In this document: piece by piece, positions 44,537 through 55,809 of the stretch
How the letters are laid out: the number at the start of each line of letters is the position of its first letter
How positions within the stretch are numbered: the stretch's first letter is position 1
Source of the DNA: Nemertoderma westbladi
Lineage: Eukaryota > Xenacoelomorpha > Nemertodermatida > Nemertodermatidae
Length of the DNA stretch: 64,000 nucleotides
Direction: 5' to 3'
Assembly: GCA_032718475.1 (NCBI GenBank)
Contig: JAUCBJ010006819.1
Location: forward strand, 27,800 to 91,799
Position numbers and translations under genes: made by a program
The notes under the pieces: model-generated
Databases searched by the model: none
The model's input: the letters and a program-made list of their open reading frames with translations, nothing else
Told to the model about the DNA's origin: nothing

Positions 44537-45320
44537 TCACGTATGTTCAGCATACTTTCATTATAATATAGGATTCCTGATATAATTATTGCAGCAATCA
44601 GATCACTATACGATGGTTCGACGATATTTGTGTCTTCTGTTGACGGTGACACAGAACAATTTGAAGTGTTATGGGGCGTCCTCCAGGGAGACACACTTGC
44701 ACCATTCTTGTTCATAATTGTGGTTGACAATGTTCTACGCATGTTCTTAGACCATCTTAATGGCGATGGGGTGATGCACAACTATTACAATTTCTATATT
44801 ACTATTACAAGTTCTACAATTTAGAACTAAAAGACCCAGAAAAGGGCTATTTTGTACCTTTTTTATTCCAAAATGACTTGCATTGTTAGCGAAAGTTGTT
44901 TGATGTTTTATTGACAATGGTGACACATCTCCAACCAGACACTATATAACATTGGAGGTGTTTCATTGGTTCCCCCAAACTTACTTGAACAAAGCCGCCT
45001 CCTCTTTGCGGGACATTGCTTCCGCCGTGTCGACTAGCTTGTGCACAATCTTGTGCTTTGGCAGCCCCATGGAAAAAATAACAACCCATGAATTTTTTGA
45101 GACGCCTCTTAAAGGCCTTGAAGATGCGGATAATTTCGCGAAAGTCATGGGGGATATGGAGTTGTGGCGATGCAACTTTGTTGATAAGCCGGCATAGCAT
45201 TCTTAATGCACGCTGCCAATTGTGGATTGCATGTTGGTGGCAATAATAGTTTTGTTAAGCCGGCATAGCATCTCAATTTGCAGCTTCAATGTAGCAGGCC
45301 GATTATAGTAGTAATAGTAT
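44537..45320 (+). mobile_element. LINE relic with internal deletion
   Basis: It matches the better copy from about 51108: TCACGTATGTTCAGCATACT, then SVDGDTEQFEVLWGVLQGDT (RT motif B region), LFIIVVDNVLRMFLDH, and a jump near 44800 to the C-terminal part (ITTHEFFETPLKGLEDAD, VMGDMELWRCNFVDKPA). It ends in the family tail GGCCGAT plus TAGTAGTAATAG. The segment between motif B and the C-terminus is missing. It is dead. Confidence 0.85.
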
Positions 45321-45564
45321 AGTTTCTATGTGTACGCAGAGCCCGAAGATTTTGGGTTTGTCCCAGCCATCTAAGAGATAGATAAACTTTGGGCCTGTGG
45401 CATAATAAGTTAGTCGCACAAGCTTGTTCTTAATCTTAATCCTACCCCGTATTGAATCGCTATCAAGGAAATTTTAAATTAGAGAAACTATTTCTAGATT
45501 CATCTGATCTAATCTAATTCGACTAATTGTGCGTGTAGACATAACAACTCCAATATTTGCGGTC
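45321..45564. other. short spacer, nothing recognised
   Basis: AT-rich sequence between the LINE relic tail and the foldback array, with no repeat or coding feature. Confidence 0.4.
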
Positions 45565-47170
45565 TGGGGACGTTAGTGCCCGCGGGCACTAATGTCTCAG
45601 TACCTTTAGTGCCCGCTGTCACTTAGTCGTATTATCGCGGGCAGTAATGTCCCATAGGACGTTAGTGCCCGCGAGACGTTAGTGCCCGCGAGACATTAGT
45701 GTCCGCGAGACATTAGTGCCCGCGAGACATTAGTGCCCGCCTAGCGACTCAGTTAGTATATGTAATAAATACAACAGGCCAGGAAGACATTTCCCGCTTC
45801 TTAAGTTCCTGCTGATGCAAACGAGTCGTTACTTTCTTCAAACTTCAAATATAATTTCCAGTCTTTAATTCCCGCATCTCGTTATTTAACATTTTAATTT
45901 CAAGTTCGATCTTTTATGATTAAAAAATTTATCAACCGCAGCTAGACATGGTAGCATTTATATTATTTGGTTTTGCGGTAAAGTCTTCAACGAATGAGGA
46001 TTAAGCAACAGCGTTTGATTGTTTTTAAATACTCTACTATTGATTGAGTATGATTAATTTGTTTAACTTTACTGGAGACAGTGTGTAATGAAAAAAAAAC
46101 AAGGTGCTGCACTATACAGTATAATCGCCCGAGGACGCACTAACTCTGATATATTATAATGAATTAATGATTTCAAAAAAAATACTCAGTCGACTGTCTG
46201 ACATTTTTTAGACGAATTAAAAGTAAAGTAGTACTTTTAGTTAATTAAATTAGTAAATTAATTAAATTAGTGTAAGTTAATGGATGAGGACGTTGCCGAT
46301 GACTTTGGTTGAATGGGGTATAAGTAAGAAGAAAAACGGATAGCCTTATACTAACTTCCAAATTCAGTGCGGGCACTACTGCGGGCACTAACGTCTCACT
46401 TGCAGACAAGGTCCTCGGGCACTAACGTCTCACTTGCAGACAAGGTACTCGGGCACTAATGACTCGCGGGCACTAACGTCTCACTTGCAGACATGCTTTC
46501 CGGGCACTAATGACTCGCGGGCACTAACTTCTCACTTGCAGACAATATTCTCGGGCACTAACGTCTCACTTGCAGACATGGTTCCCGGGCACTAATGACT
46601 CGCGGGCACTAACGTCTCACTTGCACACAAGGTCCTCGGGCACTAACGTCTCACTTGCAGACATGCTTCCCGGGCACTAATGACTCGCGGGCACTAACGT
46701 CTCACTTGCACACAAGGTCCTCGGGCACTAACGTCTCACTTGCAGACATGCTTCCCGGGCACTAACGTCTCCCCGGGCACTAATGACTCTTCGGGCACTA
46801 ACGTCTCACTTACTGACAAGGTCCTCGGGCACTAACGTCTCACTTGCAGACATGCTTCCCGGGCACTAATGACTCGCGGGCACTAACGTCACACTTGTAC
46901 ACAAGGTCCTCGGGCACTAACGTCTCACTTGCAGACATGCTTCCCGGGCACTACCGTCTCACTTGCAGACATGGTTCCCGGGCACTAATGACTCGCGGGC
47001 ACTAACGTCTCACTTGCAGACAAGGTCCTCGGGCACTAACGTTTTACTTGCAGACAAGGTCCTCGGGCACTAATGACTCGCGGGCACTAAAGTCCTGAGA
47101 CCCATGGAAAGTTCCATGGCACATTAGTGCCCGCGATAATACGACTAAATGTCCGCGGGCACTTATGTCA
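45565..47170. repeat. foldback array of GGGCACTAACGTCTC motifs
   Basis: The core CGGGCACTAA(C/T)GTCTC and its complement occur roughly 30 times. On the left (45565-45745) they read GACGTTAGTGCCCGCG. On the right (46365-47165) they read in the opposite direction, spaced by TCACTTGCAGACAAGGTCCT-like spacers. Both ends share TTAGTCGTATTATCGCGGGC in inverse orientation (about 45627 left, 47130 right). The left tip is itself a perfect palindrome around CCCGCGGG. The centre (45750-46365) is AT-rich single-copy DNA without a gene. This looks like a second, diverged foldback element. No target duplication was found. Confidence 0.75.
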
Positions 47171-48871
47171 CCCAATCGTCGCAAGACCTCATCAATAGCA
47201 CAATATAATGCGCTGGTTGACGTTGACAGACAACCAGCTACATTGTGCTACCTTCCTGTCAGCTGATAAACAAAAGAGATTGAACCAAATCAAAACGGTT
47301 TTACTGTATCTCATGTAAGTTTTCACCAAGTCAGAATAGATTTCACCAACAATTCCCAGCAAGTACAACTGACAATCACAATACTCATAATTGAGTTTTA
47401 TAAATTTGAGATGGAGTTTTAGAAAAATCCCCACCAGTTTAAGGGTTAGGTAAATAAATTAAAAATAAAATCAATTCAGCAAGGAAAGTTTATATTATAA
47501 TAATATAAAAAATCTTTACTACCCGTAATTAACGTGTTATTTTTTGGGCATTTTAACAAGGTAAATGCAGAACTCAGTATCTACAAAGTATACAAGCAGT
47601 AGGGCGGGCCTACCCTAAAATGTGATTCCGATCTCTTTTGGGTTTTATTCTAGATTGACTCGACTAAATAGGTAATCAAAAATACAAAAAGGCAGCTGCT
47701 TTGCACTTAATACAGAAAATAATTAATAGATGAAAAAACAATTAACGACAAACAGGTTAACCATTAAACAAAGTTTAATACATAGGGTCTAACACCAATA
47801 AATAGTTCGTTATAATGTTAAAATAGCTATTACGGGAATAACAACCGAACTGCATATAGGGAGAGAGGGCCTAATTATTATTATTTACCAACTATCGCTT
47901 AATATTTATATGATTATACTGAACTATTGTTTGTGAATTACAACAATATACTGAACTATATGCAGGTAGTAGAGCAGTATGTCCTGCTTAGATATTATTA
48001 TATACCGCTAAGCATTAAGGGGGGGGGGGGGGGGGGGGGGGGCTTTACCTTTTTTAGGATAAAAAATGCAAAAACCTTATTTTAGTCGATTTTTGTGCAG
48101 AATGATATGGCGAATCCGAATATGTAAGTTATGTTGTAAGTTGGAGATATGGCGATTTCACTATGGAATGTTTCCATAAAAATATAATTAACATTATTTT
48201 CCCCAAAAAATGTGTTAAACAGACAGACTAGATTTTGCCGAACATCAAAACTGACACCGGAAATGAAATGAGCGACATAGAAAACCCCCAAAGCAAACTT
48301 TTAGATATTTCGCGTGTTTTATTATATTTTGGCGGACAAACCAACAGACAGACAGACATCTCTACAGACAGCCAGGTTTAAACTTTTAACGCATTTTACT
48401 CAGAATATTTTTTCTCGTTTTTTGCAATATTAAAGAATATTGAAATTTTCAGTGTAGGTTATGTTGTGGGGTTATTGTTTAGGATAATGTTAAAAAATAT
48501 CGGCCCGAAATAAAGTACATGTTATTTTTTAGTTTATATTACACTTCTAATCAAAATTTGAAAAATCTGTCTACAAGTTTTATTGGTCAATATGTCAAGA
48601 CCATTCACTGAAAATTTCAAACAAATTGATTGAAAAATGACGGGAGTAGGTAGGTTTTGAAAGATGCAACCCTTTTTTTCAGAAAAATCTGTATAAAATT
48701 GGCATAATTTCAATGCCTATATACAAACAAAATTCTTGCAATCCTACAAAAACTGGAGCTGTCTCCAAAAAGGTCAAGCCCCCCCCCCCCCATTGTTTAG
48801 TGTAGAAAAAGTATATAGACTTGCAGTCCGAATTTATCAACCATTCTGTCTATATATAGGAGCAAATGACA
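47171..48871. other. intergenic DNA with poly-G and poly-C runs
   Basis: A 24-G run sits at 48019-48042 and a 13-C run at 48779-48791. GACAGACAGACA words near 48225 and 48345 resemble the inner repeats of the piggyBac element, but nothing else matches. No coding sequence is seen. Confidence 0.45.
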
Positions 48872-49186
48872 TCACTGGCGAGCGATTCCAGCCAATCCCA
48901 GCTCGCGATGAGACTGATTGATGACGCATGGGCCGCAACAAAGAGTGGCCAGAAGATCACCAATACAACTCCCATCTATGCCCTTCTGACTGCGCACTTT
49001 TCCTCTGACAGATGTGACGGCAATGATATCCAGGATGGGCACAAACAAAGCGAGACCGCATAAACAACAGGAATCCCCCACCGCCTCCGCGTTCTTACCG
49101 TGAATATAACATGGAAGGAAGTAAGTGAGCAGGCAGGCCATACAGTTGTCGAAACATCCACACAAACTAGCGCTCCACTCACCCAT
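48872..49186 (-). CDS. PLAC8-family cysteine-rich protein
   Basis: A 104-residue single-exon protein on the minus strand, ATG at 49186-49184. It follows the PLAC8 (Cys-rich) domain over nearly its whole length: MGEWSASLCGCFDNCMACLL, the Y-F-L-P-C block, the DSCCLCGLALFVPILDII block, then VRGKVRSQKGIDGSCIGDLL and ATLCCGPCVINQSHREL. The CCxxC and LCCxxC motifs and the R-x-K-x-R-x-x-x-x-I-x-G-S core are present. Family members include human PLAC8/cornifelin and plant fruit-weight and cadmium-resistance proteins. Most are small membrane-associated proteins, and several affect cell size or metal handling. No specific role can be given here. Invertebrate PLAC8 genes often have introns. A one-exon form could be a retrocopy, but nothing is broken. 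Confidence 0.85.
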   Translation of the reverse strand: MGEWSASLCGCFDNCMACLLTYFLPCYIHGKNAEAVGDSCCLCGLALFVPILDIIAVTSVRGKVRSQKGIDGSCIGDLLATLCCGPCVINQSHRELGLAGIARQ

Positions 49187-49782
49187 AATGATTCGAATTT
49201 ATTAATCGAAAAATAAACAAAAATAGTATCACAATGTTACCTGGAATATCTAAACGAGGGAGTTAATATTATCTGCTCTATAAACTTTATAATGTCGTCT
49301 ACGGCTCAATACATAATATTATATATTCCTTATGGTGTGGTAGACTCCGGAAGTAAGTTATTGGCAACCAATCATTTGCGACACACAGCCGATTGAATAT
49401 AAGATAGACATAATAAAATTGACTTTGAAGTATGCTTGTTATACTCCCATTAATCGACATTGAATGAGACTTTGTATTATATTGCCAACTCGTCAAATAA
49501 AAAAGCCTTAGAGTAAATTACATTTCAATTCATTCCTCGTATTGATGAATGCAGAAAGTGAGTAAACAATAAGAAGTAGGAGTGCCCCTTAAGATATCCG
49601 ATTTCGCGGTCGTTTAAAGATTAGTTTAAATTGGACTGGTCGCACAATGAACAAATGCTTGGCGAAGAATTAATTGATTGATTATAAGACGCCGTAAAGA
49701 AAGTGAATCTTTGAAATTGAAATATGAATCAAAAGAATAAATTTTTTGTAAATAATAAGGAATTCGTATTCAATGCGCCCTT
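49187..49782. other. upstream region of the PLAC8 gene
   Basis: No coding sequence or clear promoter element is seen. The sequence is AT-rich. Confidence 0.4.
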
Positions 49783-49794
49783 GTTTTAAATAAT
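49783..49794. repeat. left target-site duplication of the LINE
   Basis: GTTTTAAATAAT, identical to 52193-52204. Confidence 0.85.
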
Positions 49795-52192
49795 GGATAA
49801 TATCTCTGGAAATGGATTGTTTTCGGCTGGAACCCAGTTTAAGAAGCGAACTGGAAAGCTATGGACTCATAGTGGACCCAGTGGTCACAAGTCCCAGATA
49901 GACCATATTTTGTTTCGTAGGAAATACAGGAGCTCTATACAAGACTGTAATGCATTTACACTTCGACCCTTCTCCAGTGATCACCGCCTTATTGTGGCCA
50001 AGGTAAGACTTAGTCTGCGTGCTAGCAGAACAACGAAATCTGCCTTGCCGCGGCATGACTGGTCCTCTCTGTTGCAACAGCCAAGTGTGAGATCCAGCTT
50101 CACACTACAGCTGAGCAACAGGTATGAGGTTCTTGCCTCTGAGGCGGCAGATCACTGTGAGGGCTATACTGCCTTCACAGAAGCAGTTAAGTTAGCAGCT
50201 GCAGAAACAGTTCCTGTATACCCTCGAAACAGGAAAAGGGCCCCATGGACTGACAACAAAATTCAGAAGTGCCGAAATGACCTCTATAAGGCGCAGAAAG
50301 AGTCCCGACTCAAACAGACTACAGCGGCCAAGAATGCAGTTAAGGCTGCATCTAGGTCCCTGAACAGACAGTACTCTGTTAATCTACAGGAGCTAATAAA
50401 CCAACAGGTTGATGCCATCAATGATGCTGACGACAGCAGGCAATCATCCCAGGCATGGAAATCGATCAACTTGCTTACTGGTCGGAAAAGCCAACCAACC
50501 ACCAAGGTTACGGCTGAATCACCAGCCGATCGCCTCAATGGTTGGAAGGCCCACTTTGAAAAGCTCCTCAATAATGACAGGGTATTGCCTGATAACTTTA
50601 TAGAAGTAAAAGTGTCTGAGTCTGTACTCCCAGATATTCCCATTGGCGATATCTCCTTTGCAGAAGTGAAGGCTGCTGCAAAGAGCATTAAGACCAATCG
50701 TGCCAGTGGAGTAGATGGTGTTCCCCCTGAGGTCTTAAAAATACCGTGTTTAAAGCTCATCTATCCCATCATAGTAGACATGTACCGAACAACACGAGTC
50801 CAGAATGAAAACAAATAAGTTGGTGCCAGTTCCCAAGAAGGGCAACCTAACACTCTATGGTTCTTTTCGGGGAATCTCATTGATCTCGATTGCTCCAAAG
50901 CTATACAATAGAATTCTATTAAATCGCATCAGGGATCCCATTGAGAGACTGCTCCGTGGAAATCAGAATGGGTTCCGTAAAGGTCGTGGGACCATGGAGC
51001 CCATTTTGGCACTTAGAAGGATAATTGAAGAGTTATCAAAAAAGAAAGACAGGCATCTGGCTGTTATCTTTGTTGACTTCTTCAAGGCCTTTGATTCAGT
51101 CTCTCGCTCACGTATGTTCAGCATACTTTCATTATATGGGATTTCTGATGAAATTATTGCAGCAATATCAGTATACGAGGGTTCGACAACATTTGTGTCT
51201 CCTGTTGACGGTGACACAGAACCATTGTATTTGAAGTGTTATGGGGCGTCCTCCAGGGAGACACACTTGCACCATTCTTGTTCATAATTGTGGTTGACTA
51301 TGATCTATGCATGTCCTTAGATCATCATAATGATGATGGGGTGATGATAACTCCACCTACTGGCTCCAGAAGTCGAGGAAATCCTGCCAAGTACCTAACT
51401 GATCTAGACTTTGCTGATGACATAGGAGTACTCTCAGAATCACTAGAGGGAGCTCAACGGCTCCTCAGCTCATTAGAACATAATGCTTCTAGTGTTGGTC
51501 TTTTTATTAACTCCAGAAAGACCAAAATTTTAACAGTTAACTTTGAAAGTCCTTAGCAAGTCTCTGATCGGATGAGCATAAGCTCAAAGGATGGTATGCT
51601 TGAGTATGTGGACGACTTCTGTTACCTGGGATCATGGATCCGGAAGTCAGGTGAGGACCTTCGAATATGTAAGGGAAAGGCATAGGCAGCCTTGAATAGA
51701 TTAATCGGAAACTTAAGGTCCGTTTATTTAGAGCAGCAGTAGTTCCAGTACTCCTCTGTGGGAGTCCATGCTGGGCTCTAACTGCTGAGGACACCAAATC
51801 TCTGGATGGCACATTCACAAAAATGCTACGCCGGGTTCATCGTGTCAAGTACAATGCACACATCTCCAATAAGACACTATATAACATTGGAGATGTCCAA
51901 GCTTGACACTAGAACAAAATCTCCTCCGCTTTGCAGGACATTGCTTTCGCCGTGAGGACCAGCCAGTGCATAATCTTGTACTTTGGCAGCCTCATGGAGT
52001 GAATAAGCATGGTGGACAGCCCATGACTTTCTTGAGACGCATCTTAAAGGACACTGACCTTGAAGATGCGGATTATCTAACAAATGTCATGGGTGATAGG
52101 GAGTTGTGGCGGCGCAATTTTGTCGACAAGCCGGAACAGCATTGTTAAAAATGCAGCTGCAATGCAGCATGCCGATCCTAGTAGTAGTAGTA
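49795..52192 (+). mobile_element. 5'-truncated LINE with target duplication and (TAG)n tail
   Basis: The insertion is flanked by the exact 12-bp duplication GTTTTAAATAAT. It starts inside the APE-type endonuclease (GHKSQIDHILF, then SSDHRLIVAKV, 49795-50005). After a linker (to about 50640) come the RT regions: SGVDGVPPEVLKI; a frameshift near 50810; LVPVPKKGN; GNQNGFRKGRGT; motif A VDFFKAFDSVSRSR; a frameshift near 51230; motif B GVLQGDTLAPF; motif C LDFADDIGVL. The C-terminal domain ends NFVDKPEQHC at about 52148. The 3' UTR ends GCCGATCC plus TAGTAGTAGTAG. With at least three frame breaks it cannot make a working protein, although the clean duplication suggests moderate age. It belongs to the same family as 7715-9160, 36827-36924 and 44537-45320. 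The clade within APE-type non-LTR elements is not settled. Confidence 0.92.
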
Positions 52193-52204
52193 GTTTTAAA
52201 TAAT
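52193..52204. repeat. right target-site duplication of the LINE
   Basis: GTTTTAAATAAT follows the (TAG)n tail directly. Confidence 0.85.
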
Positions 52205-52369
52205 AGGCCTAACGATCATAATAATTATAACTTTGTCTGACTAACTAGGACAATCCCCTTTCTAACTAACGAACAGTAAATTGATCAAGGTCATTCTTAT
52301 CATTCGGATCATTAAAGTTGTTCCGTGAATTCACACTTACGTTTTGGGTCATCCAAGTATTACCGTCAT

Positions 52370-52540
52370 CACCTGGGGGTGGGTGGGTTTGGGCTGACAC
52401 ATGATTATGGGGGGGGAGGGGGGGGGGGGGGTGGGCTTGGGCTCGGTGATGACACATGATTATGGGGGGGGGGGGGGGGGGGGTGGGCTTGGGCTCGGTG
52501 ATGAAGGCAAATGAGTATGGGGGGGGGGGTGTCCCTCGCC
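52370..52540. repeat. G-rich minisatellite, three ~58-bp units
   Basis: TGGGCTTGGGCTCGGTGATG, a CACATGATTATG-like block and long G runs (13-22) repeat about three times. The plus strand could form G-quadruplexes. The runs also make the exact length unreliable. Confidence 0.85.
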
Positions 52541-52734
52541 AGCTGAATATGACAGTCATCAGACATGTCAGAGTATGACAGAATATGGCAGATGGGGGGG
52601 GGTTGGAGAAAAAATAAATTTCCAGAAAAATTGGTATTGGAATTCTTTCAGAGTGTTTGAAAGTGAAAATAATAATTCTGCATCAAAAAGTTTATGAAAG
52701 CTCGTTAAAAATTTTAGAATAAGTACAAAATAGT

Positions 52735-54115
52735 TAACATACACATGTTAACTAATTCCACATTAATTTCGCTGCGATATGTTAAAAATTTAGTAGCACT
52801 AAGTGGTTTACTAAAAATACGGTTTCTACTTTCTATTAAAGGGTCTACTGCATCACAAGTGTAGACGTCCATTAATGCTTTGTAACCAGGAGTGTTCGCC
52901 AATTTGCACAATTCAAAGTCTTTATGAAACGGTAACTCGTAATCTATTTCTTTAAACATCTTAGACATAAAACGTTTTCTAGCGCTGTTAATTAAATATT
53001 TAAGATTTGGTTCACCTAATTCTACAAGACAAACATCTGTTGGTGTTTGACATCTCACACCGAGTAAATTTTTTACCATCTTGCAATAACATTTTTCTAG
53101 TTGTAAAGTATTTTTTGTTAACCAAGCTTCAGACCCCATATAACAATCCCGACATTACCGCCGCATCAAATACGCGTTTCTTTAATACAAATGGAAGGCT
53201 CGTGTTTACTCCCGCAAAAATACTAAATTTATTTACGGTCTCTTCACATCGCAACTGATGCATAGAGATAGTACTTGTTACCTTCCCATCCGACGTAAAC
53301 GGCACCGCCAAATATACATAAATATCGCAATGATTGACAACCAAATTATTTACAACAAGAGGTCATCTATCATAGAGGTTGCCATTTATTGTACAGAATT
53401 TGGTCTTTTTCTCATTGATTTCCATCCCGTAAGTACTGTAGTACAAAAAAGTACTAAGGCATTTAATTTCTTCAGCGCATTAACCTTATTTGATGCAAAA
53501 ATTATAGTATCGTCCATTCGTAACAGAATATGTATTCCCCTTGGCCTAAAAACCCATCTTCCCTTACAGCTGATCGCACCATATGTACTAGTTTATCAAT
53601 ATACTGTAGATACAAAATAATATAACGCTCGAGGGCGCCCCCTGGCGGACACCTACCTTAGTTAGGAACAATGCAGATTTCAAAATATGTTTCGTACAGT
53701 TTTATACTGCCTGTATTGCTAATAACATAACTTTACAACGAACCGCGTGATTTTAATGTTTGTAGCAAAAGATCCCGTGGTACCCGATCATACGCTTTTT
53801 TGAAATCTACGAATAGGCCTATTATATACAACCTTAGTTTCTTGTGTACAGCATAGTCTATCAGTAAACGAAGCGCAACAAGATGTTCCGTGCATCCCCT
53901 GTTAGGTAAACCCCCGGCCGACATTTATCTAGGTTACTCCATCTTAGCAGTCTCTTTGCTAATAATAAATCGTACACTTTAGCTACAGTTGACATGATAG
54001 ATATTCCTCTATAATTGCCACATACAACACGGCTACCCGATTTAAAAACCACAAGTAATACATAGCTGTTATTGGTGATGCGCAAGTACTCGGCACTTTT
54101 TGTTCTAAAATCGTC
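52735..54115 (-). mobile_element. LINE relic of a second family
   Basis: Minus-strand fragments in order from 54115: FKSGSRVVCGNYRGISIMST and VAKVYDLLLAKRLLRW (RT start), LPNRGCTEHLVALRLLIDYA, FVDFKKAYDRVPRD (motif A), RMDDTIIFASNKV (motif C, near 53510), then the C-terminal MGSEAWLTKNTLQLEKCYCK and LLGVRCQTPTDVCLVELG. Frames change several times, and a gap separates motif A from motif C. The sequence differs clearly from the other LINE family in the window. No endonuclease or tail was found. It is a dead fragment. Confidence 0.85.
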
Positions 54116-54180
54116 CATATATATAATATAAATATAATATATATTATAATATATCGTTCTCGACGTCTTTGCAATGTCAT

Positions 54181-55809
54181 CTTAAGCTATTTCAGTCGGT
54201 ACCAGTAATTTTCAGTAGGCCTATGTAGTGCTTGGATTTCAAACCTTGGACCATGGCGAACTTAAACCGCTGAAGGTCGATCCGAAAAGAAATTAGATCA
54301 AAGGCAAAATTGATCCAAGGCACTCTTACAGTAAATCAAAGGAGGGTGGTTGAACTAGTTAGCGCTAATGATGGACGCATTTTTCCATTTCTGAACAAAA
54401 ATCATATTAATATATTTATTCTTTAAAAGTTCTTTAAAAAATTATTTATTAAAGTAAAGAACGATAACGATTAACGACAGAGTAGGCCTACGTTCTGATC
54501 AACCTACAGTACAGTATAGTGTAGTCAGTCAATAATAAATATAATGCACATACTGGTGTCACTGATTGTACTTTAATAGGCCGTCAAATGGTAAACATTA
54601 ACCCCTTAGCAAAGATGCTAAAAATAGCTCAATATAGATGAAAGACAATTTCACGTTCACCTTGAAAATTGAATAGCTACCTCTAATGTATATAATGTGG
54701 GGTCATGTTCCCACTGAAGTATCGTGCATAGTTTTATCACTCAAATAACTAATAAAGTCTGTTGGTACAGTAGCAAAGCATTTACAAATCAGGGATGGGG
54801 TCAATAAGCTGCTGTTAATATTAACGGAGACATTTAAACCTATGTACAGTAAATTGCTACAATACAGTATGCTAATAGGCCTACTACACCGACATGAATA
54901 TGATGATTAATATTTTCGCGACTCATTAATATTTGAGACCCTCTCTCTATATTTGCGCGCATCAATGTCTGATTCCCTCAATACTGTATATTTCTACAGT
55001 ATACATCATATAAGACAGTAAGACCTTACTGTCGTACGAAAATATGCATATATTTATACAATACAAAAATCGAATTTTATTTAACCATCTGAAAGAACAC
55101 ACGAAATATTTCGTACTGTGGCTGTACTGTATGTTTTGCATGGCTAGGGCCCTACCATTAGAGAATTAAAACATCCTAAAAAATATTACATAAAATATCA
55201 TGAAAATATAAGGACAGGGTTGGACCGGCACTGGGACGGGAACTTTAGGGGCAAGACAGTCAGTTCTTTAATTTTAATGAATGCGAGTTTATGGACCTGT
55301 TTTTAGGAGTTTCTGGGACCGGGTTTAGGAATTGTCATGTGGACTGGGCAAAAATTGGACCAACCCTGTTTTACGTTACAGGACCGGCCCAGGTTTTAGA
55401 CAGTCCACTATAGATATGTTCAGAGGACATCTAGCGCCCATCTCTGCTAAATTGTAATACTAATACGGTTGGTGCTCGGTGCTTCTGTACTTGGGAGATT
55501 GTGCGGCGCTTCTGGAATGGGAGGTCCGTTGTCGCTCTAGACAAAGTTACTGTACATGTCGATTATGGATTGATACGCAATGGATTTATAGCGAAGGGGA
55601 CACTTGATAACAAACTGTCATGTATTAATTGCACTTATATTAATTGCTCTTATGAGTTATTTTGTACTTATATGTCCATGCAATGCCTTCCAGGCACATT
55701 AACACCGCTCGTAACCAGTTCCAGAGTTCTAGAGTGCTCCTCCCATACCCTCTCCCGTAATAATCCCTCAAGTCCACCGAGTGTAAGTCAGGTAAGCGAG
55801 AGAGAGTAA
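54181..55809. other. intergenic DNA, possible retroelement leader
   Basis: No coding sequence is supported before about 55810. Several TAGGCCTA words lie at 54216, 54485 and 54885. The last few hundred bases may be the leader or LTR of the Gag relic, but no paired LTR was identified. Confidence 0.4.
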
